From the NCBI RefSeq assembly GCF_003986935.1, contig NZ_RJZE01000018.1, positions 119,273-183,272 on the forward strand: a stretch of DNA of 64,000 bases. The letters run 5' to 3'. Positions 8,232 through 16,848 of this stretch are shown one piece after another. The notes beneath the pieces were generated by a model. The model was not told the DNA's origin. It searched no databases and saw only the letters and a list, made by a program, of their open reading frames with translations. Each line of letters opens with the position of its first letter. The first letter of the stretch is position 1. A program made the position numbers and the translations under genes. Source of the stretch: Paraburkholderia kururiensis JCM 10599 = LMG 19447. Its GTDB lineage: Bacteria > Pseudomonadota > Gammaproteobacteria > Burkholderiales > Burkholderiaceae.

Positions 8232-9107
8232 ATGAGTGCCAACGCATCTGCCTCTACCGAAGCCTCTTCCAGCCGGTTCGTGAAGGTTCGCGACGGCGAG
8301 GCCGAGTTCAACGTCCACTACAACGACGTCGGCCCCGCCTCGGGCCAGACCGTCGTGATGCTGCACGGCTCCGGGCCGGGCGCGACCGGGTGGGCGAACT
8401 TCCACCGCAATATCGATGCGTTCGCCGCCGGGGGCTACCGCGTGTTGCTGATCGACATGCCGGGCTGGGGAAAAAGCGACGCATTCCTCAATACCGGCGG
8501 CTCGCGCTCGGACTTCAACGGCCGCATCGTCAAGCTCGTGCTGGACCATCTCGGTATCGAACGCGCACACGTGGTGGGCAATTCGATGGGCGGCCACAGC
8601 GCCACGGCTTTCGCGCTCGCGAACCCCGAACGTATCGGTAAGCTCGTACTGATGGGCGGAGGCACAGGCGGCCCGAGCCAGTTCGTGCCGATGCCAACCG
8701 AAGGCATCAAGCTGCTGAATCACGTCTACCGCGAGCCGACGCTCGAAAACGTGAAGCGCATGATGAATGTGTTCGTCTACGACGCCAGCGCGCTCACTGA
8801 CGAGTTGCTGCAACTGCGCGTGGAAAACATGCTGGCGCGGCGCGACCATCTGGAAAACTGGGTCAAGAGTCTCGCGGCACAGCCGAAGCAATTCAGCGAC
8901 TACGGTCCGCGCCTTGCGGAAATCAAGGCTCACGCGTTGATCATCTGGGGACGCGACGATCGCTTCGTGCCGTTCGATATCGGCCTGCGTTTGCTGTGGG
9001 GCATGCCGAACGCGGAGATGCACATCTTCAACCGCTGCGGTCACTGGGCCCAGTGGGAACATGCGAACAAGTTCAACCGCATGGTGCTGGAGTTTTTGCA
9101 GGGTTAA
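8232..9107 (+). CDS. mhpC: 2-hydroxy-6-oxonona-2,4-diene-1,9-dioate hydrolase
   Basis: The 291-residue alpha/beta hydrolase cleaves the ring-fission product to 2-hydroxypenta-2,4-dienoate plus succinate (or fumarate from the cinnamate branch). The oxyanion region is MLHGSGPGATGWANF (about 41-55), the nucleophile elbow is GNSMGGH (Ser about 119), the acid is in WGRDDRFVP and the catalytic His is in NRCGHWAQWE. I chose the ATG at 8232 with AAGGA seven bases upstream. In-frame ATGs also occur at 8217 and 8142, and the latter shares the 12 bases ATGAACACGAGC with the mhpE start. It is last in the operon, unlike the E. coli order. Confidence 0.92.
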   Translation: MSANASASTEASSSRFVKVRDGEAEFNVHYNDVGPASGQTVVMLHGSGPGATGWANFHRNIDAFAAGGYRVLLIDMPGWGKSDAFLNTGGSRSDFNGRIVKLVLDHLGIERAHVVGNSMGGHSATAFALANPERIGKLVLMGGGTGGPSQFVPMPTEGIKLLNHVYREPTLENVKRMMNVFVYDASALTDELLQLRVENMLARRDHLENWVKSLAAQPKQFSDYGPRLAEIKAHALIIWGRDDRFVPFDIGLRLLWGMPNAEMHIFNRCGHWAQWEHANKFNRMVLEFLQG

Positions 9108-9125
9108 TGCACGTCATAGCGCGCT

Positions 9126-10019
9126 TCAGGCGCCCGGACGAAAGGACGCTCGCCGCATCAGCTCGATGAGGGCTTCGATCTGCGGCGAGTGCGGCCCCGG
9201 GCGCGAAACCATCAACAGATCGATGGAGGGCGCGGGCTGTGCGAGCGGGCGGCAGCACAGCGATTCTCCCGTGAGTGCCGTGACGTACTCGGGCAACAGC
9301 GCAACGCCGAGCCCCATGCCCACGAGGTTCAGGTTGAGCAGGATGTTCGTTGCGACCTGTACGACCTCGGGGCGTATGCCGTGCGTCTCGAAGTAGCGTT
9401 GCACGATGTCGTAGAGCTGGCCGGCATAGGCGGGGTCGGTGCGAATGAACGGCAGGCCGTCGAGCATTGCCGGCGTGATGCATTCGTGTGCCGCGAGCGG
9501 ATGGTTTGCCGGCATCAATACGATGAGCGGCTCCGTCAGCACGGTCTCCGTCTGTAGCGCCGCCGTGCGCACCGGTCGACGCATGAACGCGATATCGATG
9601 TCGCCGCGCAGCAGCGCGTCTTCCTGCTCCATCGTTGGAAGGCTGCGCAACTCCACGTTCAGTTCCGGAAACTGAAGCCGCAATTTCGGCAACACGGTCG
9701 GAAAGATCCGTATCTCGGCAGCGGGCACGAAACCGATCGTCACTGTGAGCGCGCGTTGCTCGCCCACCTGCCGCGCACGCGCAATAGCGTGCTCTACCTG
9801 CGCGAGCGCAAGCCGCGCCTCTTCCAGAAACGCCTTGCCGGCCTCCGTCAGTTCGACCTTGCGCTTCGAGCGCACGAATAGCGGCGTGCCCACTTCCTCT
9901 TCGAGATCGCGAATCTGCTGGCTGAGCGAAGGCTGTGCCGTGTTCAGACGAAGCGCTGCGCGCGTGAAATTGAGTTCGTCCGCGACGGCAACGAAGTAAC
10001 GCAGGTGTCGGAGTTCCAT
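9126..10019 (-). CDS. hcaR: HcaR-type LysR-family regulator of phenylpropionate dioxygenase
   Basis: The 297-residue LysR protein has an N-terminal winged helix (MELRHLRYFVAVADELNFTR; QPSLSQQIRDLEEE) and an effector domain with TIGFVPAAEIRIFPTVLP and VQVATNILLNLNLVGMGLGV. These stretches match E. coli HcaR closely by memory, including length (296). It is divergent from hcaE with 126 bases between the starts, the usual LysR arrangement. It should activate hcaEFCBD in the presence of 3-phenylpropionate or cinnamate and repress its own gene. Confidence 0.9.
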   Translation of the reverse strand: MELRHLRYFVAVADELNFTRAALRLNTAQPSLSQQIRDLEEEVGTPLFVRSKRKVELTEAGKAFLEEARLALAQVEHAIARARQVGEQRALTVTIGFVPAAEIRIFPTVLPKLRLQFPELNVELRSLPTMEQEDALLRGDIDIAFMRRPVRTAALQTETVLTEPLIVLMPANHPLAAHECITPAMLDGLPFIRTDPAYAGQLYDIVQRYFETHGIRPEVVQVATNILLNLNLVGMGLGVALLPEYVTALTGESLCCRPLAQPAPSIDLLMVSRPGPHSPQIEALIELMRRASFRPGA

Positions 10020-10145
10020 TGGATGAATGATCGCCGAAAAGTCTCAGAACCTACAAACAAAGTATTTCACAGCGCAGGCGCGAACAAGGATCATGCACCG
10101 CGTGCTTACCGATATGGAATGGGTAATGCCACGGAGGAGACACGG
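10020..10145. promoter_or_regulatory. hcaR-hcaE divergent promoter region
   Basis: 126 bases between divergent starts. GGAGGAGA lies eight to ten bases before the hcaE ATG at 10146 and is a strong ribosome site. I could not pick out a convincing T-N11-A LysR box by eye, so the operator position is not given. Confidence 0.5.
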
Positions 10146-11504
10146 ATGACCACCACCAAACTCAACGTCGACGCGCTCGTGGATGCCGGCAACGGACGCG
10201 TGACATCGGCAATCTACACCGACCCCGCAATCTACGAACTCGAAATGGAGCGCATTTTCGGGCGCTGCTGGCTGTTTCTCGCGCACGAAAGCCAGATTCC
10301 GAAGGCGGGCGATTTCTTCAACACCTACATGGGCGAAGACCCGATCGTCGTCGTACGCCAGAAGGACGGCTCGATCAAGGCATTCCTCAACCAATGCCGC
10401 CATCGCTCGATGCGCGTGAGCCATGCCGACAGCGGCAACACGCGCGCCTTCACGTGTCCGTACCACGGCTGGTCGTACGGCGTGGACGGCGCGCTGATCG
10501 AAGTGCCGCTCGAACCGCGCGCCTACCCGCAGGGACTGTGCAAGGAGAAGTGGGGCCTGCTCGAAGTGACGCGCGTGGAGACCTACAAGGGCCTCGTGTT
10601 CGGCAACTGGGACGCCACGGCACCTGACCTGCGCACCTACATGGGCGATATAGCGTGGTATCTCGACGGCGTGCTCGATCGCCGCGAGGGCGGCACCGAG
10701 ATCATCGGCGGTGTGCAGAAGTGGGTGATCGACTGCAACTGGAAATTTCCGGCCGAGCAGTTTGCGAGCGACCAGTATCACGCGCTCTTCTCACATGCAT
10801 CGGCAGTCGAGGTGCTCGGCGCGAAGAGCGGCGATGCGAACAAGGCGCTCGGCTCGGGCCAGACCGCGCGCCCTGTCTGGGAGACCGCGAAGGACGCCGT
10901 GCAATACGGCGAAGACGGTCACGGCAGCGGCTTCTTCTTTACCGAAAAACCCGACGCGAACGTGTGGGTGGACGGCGAGGTGTCGCAATACTTCCGCGAC
11001 ACGTATTCCGAGGCCGAGGCACGCCTTGGCAAAGTGCGCGCGCTGCGTCTTGCCGGTCACAACAACATGTTCCCCACGCTGTCGTGGCTCAACGGTACGG
11101 CGACGCTGCGCGTGTGGCATCCGCGCGGGCCGCACCAGGTGGAAGTCTGGGCATTCTGCATCGCCGACAAGAACGCACCCGACGATGTGAAAGCGGCGTT
11201 CGAGCGCAGCGCCACGCGTGCGTTCGGTCCCGCGGGCTTTCTCGAGCAGGACGACTCGGAGAACTGGGCCGAGGTACAGAAGGTACTGCGCGGCCATCGC
11301 GCGAAAAAGACGCGGCTCTGCCTCGAGATGGGGCTGCACGGCGAGCGCGTTCGCGAAGACGGCGTGCCTGGCATAACGAACTACATTTTTTCCGAGACGG
11401 CCGCTCGCGGCATGTACCGGCGCTGGGCCGACCTGCTGATGTCGGAAAGCTGGGAAGAGGTCAACGAACGTACGAGCGCGTACAAGCAGGAGGTGCTGAA
11501 ATGA
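10146..11504 (+). CDS. hcaE: 3-phenylpropionate/cinnamate dioxygenase, large (alpha) subunit
   Basis: The 452-residue ring-hydroxylating oxygenase subunit is nearly the same length as E. coli HcaE (453). With HcaF it adds O2 across the 2,3 bond of 3-phenylpropionate or cinnamate to give the cis-dihydrodiol. The Rieske ligands are Cys84, His86, Cys104 and His107 (CRHRSMRVSH, TCPYHGWSYG). The mononuclear Fe site lies in FASDQYHALFSHAS (about residues 208-221) with an Asp expected near 360-380. The ATG at 10146 follows GGAGGAGA. It overlaps hcaF by ATGA. Confidence 0.93.
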   Translation: MTTTKLNVDALVDAGNGRVTSAIYTDPAIYELEMERIFGRCWLFLAHESQIPKAGDFFNTYMGEDPIVVVRQKDGSIKAFLNQCRHRSMRVSHADSGNTRAFTCPYHGWSYGVDGALIEVPLEPRAYPQGLCKEKWGLLEVTRVETYKGLVFGNWDATAPDLRTYMGDIAWYLDGVLDRREGGTEIIGGVQKWVIDCNWKFPAEQFASDQYHALFSHASAVEVLGAKSGDANKALGSGQTARPVWETAKDAVQYGEDGHGSGFFFTEKPDANVWVDGEVSQYFRDTYSEAEARLGKVRALRLAGHNNMFPTLSWLNGTATLRVWHPRGPHQVEVWAFCIADKNAPDDVKAAFERSATRAFGPAGFLEQDDSENWAEVQKVLRGHRAKKTRLCLEMGLHGERVREDGVPGITNYIFSETAARGMYRRWADLLMSESWEEVNERTSAYKQEVLK

Positions 11505-12043
11505 ATGTGCTCGAAGCACCGCAATCCGCCGCTGTCTCTCTGGAACTGCATCACGAGATCTCGCAGTTTCTGTATCGCGAGGCCGCTTTGCTCGACGACT
11601 GGAAATTTCGCGACTGGCTGGACCTGCTTGCCGAAGACATCGGCTACGTGATGCGTACGGTGGTGAACGCGCAGACACGCGATCGGCGCAAAGGCGTGCA
11701 GCCGCCCACCACGTGGATTTTCAACGACACGAAGTTCCAGCTGGAGCGGCGCGTAGCACGTCTTGAAACCGGCATGGCATGGGCGGAAGAACCGCCGTCG
11801 CGCACGCGGCATCTGGTCTCGAACGTCCAGATCGAAGCCACCGATGCGCCCGGCGAATTCGACGTGCGCGTGAACTATCTGCTGTACCGCTCGCAAAAAG
11901 AGCGCGACGAAGCGTTTTACGTCGGCATGCGCCGCGATCGCGTGCGTCGCGCGGACACCGCACACGGCTGGCTGCTCTGCCGCCGCGAGATCGTGCTCGA
12001 CCAGGTAGTGTTGACGTCCCATAACCTCAGTGTGATTTTCTGA
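11501..12043 (+). CDS. hcaF: 3-phenylpropionate/cinnamate dioxygenase, small (beta) subunit
   Basis: The 180-residue beta subunit belongs to the NTF2-like ring-hydroxylating dioxygenase family. Characteristic parts are LHHEISQFLYREAALLDDW (about residues 16-34), TTWIFNDTKFQLERRVAR and the C-terminal LLCRREIVLDQVVLTSHNLS. It has no metal site and supports the alpha3beta3 hexamer. The start is set by the four-base ATGA overlap with hcaE, so the two subunits are translationally coupled. Confidence 0.92.
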   Translation: MNVLEAPQSAAVSLELHHEISQFLYREAALLDDWKFRDWLDLLAEDIGYVMRTVVNAQTRDRRKGVQPPTTWIFNDTKFQLERRVARLETGMAWAEEPPSRTRHLVSNVQIEATDAPGEFDVRVNYLLYRSQKERDEAFYVGMRRDRVRRADTAHGWLLCRREIVLDQVVLTSHNLSVIF

Positions 12044-12045
12044 TC

Positions 12046-12369
12046 ATGAGCCGTATTACCGTTTGCCCGGTCGGCACGCTTGCCGAAGGCGAAGCCGTGA
12101 AGATTGAAGGGCCGTCCGAGGCGATCGCCGTCTTCAACGTGCAGGGCGTGTTCTATGCGACGACCGACCGCTGTAGCCACGGCAATGCTTCGATGTCCGA
12201 GGGATATGTCGAGGACGACGGCACCGTGGAGTGCCCACTGCATGCCGCACGCTTCTGTCTGAAGACCGGCACGGCGCTCTGCCAGCCTGCAACGGAGCCG
12301 CTCGCCACTTATCCGGTAACGGTGGAAGACGGCACGATCTACGTCGAAGTGGCGGAGGCCGAAGCATGA
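12046..12369 (+). CDS. hcaC: Rieske ferredoxin of phenylpropionate dioxygenase
   Basis: The 107-residue Rieske ferredoxin carries electrons from HcaD to HcaE. The [2Fe-2S] ligands are Cys43, His45, Cys63 and His66 (RCSHGNASMSEG, VECPLHAARF). Length and order match E. coli HcaC (106 residues). It starts two bases after hcaF and overlaps hcaB by ATGA. Confidence 0.93.
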   Translation: MSRITVCPVGTLAEGEAVKIEGPSEAIAVFNVQGVFYATTDRCSHGNASMSEGYVEDDGTVECPLHAARFCLKTGTALCQPATEPLATYPVTVEDGTIYVEVAEAEA

Positions 12370-13178
12370 GCTGGCTGAAGGAAGAGGTGGCGCTCATCAC
12401 GGGCGGTGGCTCCGGCCTCGGGCTTGCGCTCGTGGAGCGCTTTCTCGACGAGGGCGCGCACGTCGGCGTGCTGGAGCGCTCGGCCGAAAAGGTTGCGGCG
12501 CTGCAGGCACGCTTCGGCGAAAAAATTGTTGCCGTGCAGGGGGACGTGACGCGTTACGCCGACAACGAGCGCGCGGTGACGGCGGTGACGGCGCGCTTCG
12601 GCAAGCTCGACACGTTCGTTGGCAACGCCGCGATCTGGGACCATGCCGCATCGCTGATCAGCCTTTCTCCAGAGCGCCTTGCCGAGGGCTTCGACGAACT
12701 CTTCTCGATCAACGTCAAGGGATATCTGCTCGGAGCAAAGGCCGCCGCGGACGCGCTCATCGCATCGCGTGGCAGCATGATCTTCACGCTCTCGAATGCG
12801 TCGTTCTATCCGGGTGGTGGCGGGCCGCTCTATACCGCGAGCAAGCATGCGGCGGCCGGTTTGATCCGGCAGTTGGCCTACGAGCTGGCGCCCAAAGTGC
12901 GCGTCAACGGCGTCGCGCCGTGCGGGATGGCAAGCGATCTGCGCGGCCCTGCTTCGTTGGGGCAAGACGGCATACGCATCATGGATTCGCGCAGCCCCGA
13001 AGACATCGCGAGCATCCTGCCGTTGCAGTTCTTCCCGAATCCGGATGATTTCACCGGGCCGTTCGTGCTGCTCGCCTCGCGTGCGAACAACCGCACGTTG
13101 AGCGGCGTGATGATCAATGCGGACGCCGGGCTCGGCATTCGCGGCATCCGCCATGTTGCGGGCGGACTGGCGCTGTGA
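12366..13178 (+). CDS. hcaB: 2,3-dihydroxy-2,3-dihydrophenylpropionate dehydrogenase
   Basis: The 270-residue short-chain dehydrogenase oxidises the cis-dihydrodiol from HcaEF to 2,3-dihydroxyphenylpropionate or 2,3-dihydroxycinnamate with NAD, restoring the aromatic ring. The NAD motif is TGGGSGLGLALVERF (about 12-26). NAAIWD, the Ser of TLSNASFYPGG (about 140) and the Tyr/Lys pair in LYTASKHAAAG (about 154-158) form the active site. Its product feeds MhpB in the neighbouring operon. The start overlaps hcaC by four bases. Confidence 0.93.
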   Translation: MSWLKEEVALITGGGSGLGLALVERFLDEGAHVGVLERSAEKVAALQARFGEKIVAVQGDVTRYADNERAVTAVTARFGKLDTFVGNAAIWDHAASLISLSPERLAEGFDELFSINVKGYLLGAKAAADALIASRGSMIFTLSNASFYPGGGGPLYTASKHAAAGLIRQLAYELAPKVRVNGVAPCGMASDLRGPASLGQDGIRIMDSRSPEDIASILPLQFFPNPDDFTGPFVLLASRANNRTLSGVMINADAGLGIRGIRHVAGGLAL

Positions 13179-13198
13179 GACTCGCGCACGAAAACATC

Positions 13199-14431
13199 AT
13201 GGATCAGCCCACATTCGTTATCGTCGGCGCGGGCCAGGCCGGCGCGAGAGCAGCGATGGAGTTGCGCCGGCAGCACTTCGAAGGTCGCATTGTGCTGATC
13301 GGCGACGAGCCGCATATGCCATATGAGCGGCCGCCGCTTTCGAAGCAAGTCTTGTGGAATCCTGATGAGTGTCAACCCGGTATTCTTCCTCGCGAATTCG
13401 AGCGTGAGACTGGCATCGTGCTGATGTCGGGCGTGGCGGTGCAAGTGCTCGATCTACGCGGACACGCGTTGACGCTGGCCGACGGCAACCAGCTTGTCTA
13501 CGACAAGCTGCTGCTGGCCACGGGCGCAAGGGCGCGCCGCCTGCCGCTGCTCGACCGGCTAGGTGCCGGCGTGCACACGCTGCGCACGCTCGACGAGGCG
13601 CGTGCACTGGCGGCCTCGCTTCGCCGTGCGCGGCGCGTGGCGATTGTCGGCGGCGGGGTCATCGGGCTCGAAGTGGCGTCCAGCGCGGTCGAACTGGGTG
13701 TGGAGGCGACCGTGATCGAGCAGGCGGATGCCGTCATGGCGCGCAACGCGCCCGCTGTGCTGAGCCGTTACCTTGAAAGCGTGCATCGGCAACGTGGAGT
13801 GGCGTTGCTTACGGGGCGCCGCCTCGTGGACGCGCGCCGCGACGGCGATGCATTCGCTCTCATACTCGACGACGGCACGGAAGTCCGGGCGGAAACAGTG
13901 GTCTACGGAGTCGGCGCAGAGCCCAACGTGGAACTGGCGCGCGACGCGGGCCTGGCGGTCGGCAATGGCATCGTGGTCGACGCGAACTGCCGCACGTCGG
14001 ACGCGGACGTGTTCGCTGCAGGGGATAACACGTGTCAATGGGACACGTGGACGGCACGGCACGTGCGCCGCGAAACGTGGGAAAACGCGAACAGGCAGGC
14101 CGAAACCGCGGTGAGTGCGATGCTGGGCCACACGCCGGCACTGGGTGGCGTACCCTGGTTCTGGACCGATCAATACGGCATGAACATCCAGTTTGCCGGC
14201 GACATGCAGGCGCCCACGTGGGTTGTGCGCGGCACGCTCGACGATCCCGCCTTCGTGCTGTGCGGCCTGCAGGGCGAAACGCTCACAGGCGCCGTCACGG
14301 TGAACCGCGGTCAGGACATGCGCAGTCTCAAGGATCTGATCGCGATGCGGGCGGCGGTAGGGGCCGAGGTGCTGACCGACAGTACGCAAAACTTGCGCGC
14401 GTTGGCAAAGCGTCTGCAAGAGACGGTTTGA
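13199..14431 (+). CDS. hcaD: Ferredoxin reductase of phenylpropionate dioxygenase
   Basis: The 410-residue FAD/NAD reductase passes electrons from NADH to HcaC. There are two dinucleotide folds: VIVGAGQAGARAAMELR near residue 7 for FAD and IVGGGVIGLEVASSAVELG near 153 for NADH, with the second FAD contact VFAAGDNTCQWDTW near 275. The GTG at 13175 overlaps the hcaB stop (GTGA) and would add eight residues; the coupling seen in this operon makes it possible. I chose the ATG at 13199 because the family begins close to the FAD motif. Confidence 0.9.
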   Translation: MDQPTFVIVGAGQAGARAAMELRRQHFEGRIVLIGDEPHMPYERPPLSKQVLWNPDECQPGILPREFERETGIVLMSGVAVQVLDLRGHALTLADGNQLVYDKLLLATGARARRLPLLDRLGAGVHTLRTLDEARALAASLRRARRVAIVGGGVIGLEVASSAVELGVEATVIEQADAVMARNAPAVLSRYLESVHRQRGVALLTGRRLVDARRDGDAFALILDDGTEVRAETVVYGVGAEPNVELARDAGLAVGNGIVVDANCRTSDADVFAAGDNTCQWDTWTARHVRRETWENANRQAETAVSAMLGHTPALGGVPWFWTDQYGMNIQFAGDMQAPTWVVRGTLDDPAFVLCGLQGETLTGAVTVNRGQDMRSLKDLIAMRAAVGAEVLTDSTQNLRALAKRLQETV

Positions 14432-14456
14432 GCGCGACGCGCGCTTCGTCTCTCCG

Positions 14457-15080
14457 TTACCACTGATAGCTCGCGCCGGCGCCGTAGGAATATCCTCCGG
14501 CGCCGCCGTTCACGCCTCCTTTGATCTTCAGATTGTTGGCGATCCGGGCACTGAAGCCGAGCGCAGCGGCGCTATAGCCCTGGTAACTCCCTGTGCCGAT
14601 TCCGATGGCGAGCGTCTTGCCCCGATCGACCTCGGGGATCATCGTCAACGCCGTGGCCGCTGGAATGCCCGTGTAAGCCGCCCGGCCGTTCTGAGCGGCG
14701 GCGGCATGGCCAATGGCGATGGCGCCGTCCCAACTTGCGGTGGCGCCGTTACCGAGAGCAACTGCACTCGCACCCACCGCTACGGCATACGAGCCCGTTG
14801 CGCCCTTGTTGTCGTAGTTGCCCAATGTCGAGCCACCGTCGTTCACGCCGTAATAGTGCGGGGCTGACGCCGATACGACCGTCGAAAGAGAACTCACGCT
14901 CGCAAAGGTGGATGCCGACAACGTGGAGAGCAGCGAACTTGCGGTGGTCGATATCGAAGTCGAGAGGTTGGCTACTGTGCTGTCGGTTGTGCTCAGGCCG
15001 GTGGAAAGCGAACTCACGCCGGCCGGGAGTGAACTGCTCGTAGTCGAGGTCGAAGTCGAGGTCGAGAGGCTGGCTGTCAC
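14457..15080 (-). CDS. Short YadA-type trimeric autotransporter anchor protein
   Basis: The C-terminal 60-70 residues look like a YadA membrane anchor (KTLAIGIGTGSYQGYSAAALGFSARI, cut here in description, ending GAGASYQW with a terminal aromatic residue). Before it lie YadA-head-like repeats (AVAVGASAVALGNGATASWD, AIAIGHAAAAQNG) and a Ser/Thr-rich coiled-coil-like N-terminus (STSTSTSTTSSSLPAG). No signal peptide is visible after the GTG at 15080, and the frame stays open upstream into the end of the chemoreceptor gene without a clear start. It begins 47 bases after that gene's stop on the same strand. It may be a truncated adhesin or have a mis-set start. Confidence 0.6.
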   Translation of the reverse strand: MTASLSTSTSTSTTSSSLPAGVSSLSTGLSTTDSTVANLSTSISTTASSLLSTLSASTFASVSSLSTVVSASAPHYYGVNDGGSTLGNYDNKGATGSYAVAVGASAVALGNGATASWDGAIAIGHAAAAQNGRAAYTGIPAATALTMIPEVDRGKTLAIGIGTGSYQGYSAAALGFSARIANNLKIKGGVNGGAGGYSYGAGASYQW

Positions 15081-15126
15081 GGGCGGCTCGCCGTTGCAGC
15101 AGCCGCCCGAAGATGATTGGTACGCC

Positions 15127-16680
15127 TTATTGAACCCGGAAGATCGCCACGGCCGATTTCAACTCGCCCGCTTGCGATTCGAGCGATGACGCGGCGGCTG
15201 CCGCCTGCTCGACGAGCGCGGCGTTCTGCTGGGTCACCGAATCCATCTGCGAGACGGCCTGGTTGACCTGGCCTATCCCCTTGCTTTGTTCAACCGATGC
15301 GGCGGCGATCTCGCCCATGATGTCGGTCACGCGCCGTACGGACTGCGTCACCTCTTTCATCGTCGCGCCTGCGGAGTCGACGAACTGCGTACCGTCTCGC
15401 ACACGGTCCACCGATTCCTGAATCAGCTCCTTGATCTCCTTCGAAGCCGACGAAGAGCGCTGGGCCAGCGAGCGCACTTCGGCGGCGACCACCGCGAATC
15501 CGCGTCCCTGTTCACCCGCGCGTGCCGCCTCCACGGCGGCGTTCAGCGCCAGGATGTTGGTCTGAAAGGCGATGCCCTCGATCATGCCGACGATGTCGGC
15601 GATCCGGTCCGAACTTGCATGGATGCCGTTCATCGTCTCGATCACCTGGCTCACGATATGGCTGCCACGCTCGGCAACCTCCATGGCCTGGGCGGTGACC
15701 TGGCTCGCCTGGCGCGCGTTCTCGGCGTTCTGGTTGACGGTGCCCGTCAGCTCTTCCATGCTGGCTGCGGTCTCCTGCAGGGCAGCCGCCTGTTCCTCGG
15801 TGCGCTGCGAAAGGTCCTGATTGCCGGCCGCAATCTCGCTGGTTGCGGTAGCAATCGAATCGGTCGATACCTTGATCGAGCGGATCGTGCCAGCCAGCTG
15901 GTCCTGCATGCGTTTCATCGAGAAGAGCAGGCTGCTGCTGTCGCCGGGCGCGGTCTGCACCTTGAGAGCGAGGTCGTTGTTGGCGATGTGCTCGGCGATT
16001 TCGGCGGCGTACGCCGGCTCGCCGCCGAGCGTGCGCAGGATGCCGCGGTTGATGACCACGACGATGACACTCAGCAGCGCAGCCGCGACGGCCAGCAAAC
16101 CGATGCTTTGATAGAGTGCGGATCGGAAGGCGGCGTCGATATCGTCGATGTAGACGCCTGTCATGAACACCCAGTCCCACGGACGATAGCTGTCGTTATA
16201 TGAGAGCTTCGGAAAGACGCCTGTCGCGTTAGGCTTGGAAAACGAGTAGGAAGTGAAGCCGTGTCCATCGCGTTTGATCTGATCGAGCACGTCGCGGTAG
16301 AGCAGCACGCCGTTGGGGTCGGCGAATGAAGCCATGTTGCGGCCTTGCAGCTCAGGCCTGAACGGGTGCATCAGTACGACGGGTTGCGAGTCGAGAATCG
16401 TGAAGTAGCCCGAATCACCGTAGCGGATGTCGCGTATGACGTCGAGTGCCCGTTTCTTCGCTTCGTCTTCGGTGATCTTGCCGGCTGCCGCCTGCGCGGC
16501 GAACGTCTTGACCACACTGAGTGCTGCCTGGGTGGCATGCACGAGATCGGTCTTTCTTTCATCCAGACGGATCGTGCGTGTTCGCCACGCATCGGTCACC
16601 GCCAACGTGGCGAGACAGAGCAGGCTGGCCAAAAGCGGCATCCATAACTTCTGCGAAAAAGACAACTTCATCACCGACAC
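15127..16680 (-). CDS. Methyl-accepting chemotaxis protein with periplasmic Cache domain
   Basis: The 517-residue transmembrane chemoreceptor has TM1 at about 10-30, a single-Cache-like ligand domain at about 32-190 (YGDSGYFTILDSQPVVLMHP; WDWVFMTGVYIDD), TM2 at about 190-212, a HAMP segment, and a long MCP signalling hairpin whose tip reads AAEVRSLAQRSSSASKEIKE. It modulates CheA to bias swimming. No C-terminal NWETF-like CheR tether is present. Placed beside aromatic catabolic clusters it could sense an aromatic acid or other organic acid, but the ligand is not deducible. Confidence 0.92.
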   Translation of the reverse strand: MSVMKLSFSQKLWMPLLASLLCLATLAVTDAWRTRTIRLDERKTDLVHATQAALSVVKTFAAQAAAGKITEDEAKKRALDVIRDIRYGDSGYFTILDSQPVVLMHPFRPELQGRNMASFADPNGVLLYRDVLDQIKRDGHGFTSYSFSKPNATGVFPKLSYNDSYRPWDWVFMTGVYIDDIDAAFRSALYQSIGLLAVAAALLSVIVVVINRGILRTLGGEPAYAAEIAEHIANNDLALKVQTAPGDSSSLLFSMKRMQDQLAGTIRSIKVSTDSIATATSEIAAGNQDLSQRTEEQAAALQETAASMEELTGTVNQNAENARQASQVTAQAMEVAERGSHIVSQVIETMNGIHASSDRIADIVGMIEGIAFQTNILALNAAVEAARAGEQGRGFAVVAAEVRSLAQRSSSASKEIKELIQESVDRVRDGTQFVDSAGATMKEVTQSVRRVTDIMGEIAAASVEQSKGIGQVNQAVSQMDSVTQQNAALVEQAAAAASSLESQAGELKSAVAIFRVQ

Positions 16681-16848
16681 ACTCCTTGTGGGAAACGAAC
16701 GCGAGTCCGTCGGCTCGCGCCTCTTCTGCTATGTCAGTGTTTACGACGATCCTTTCGAAAACGTGAGGGTTTAGCGCAAGAATATTTCCTCAGACCTCCA
16801 TACGATTAGTACTATCTTTCGCAGCGTGCCCACAGCATTGCACGCGTA

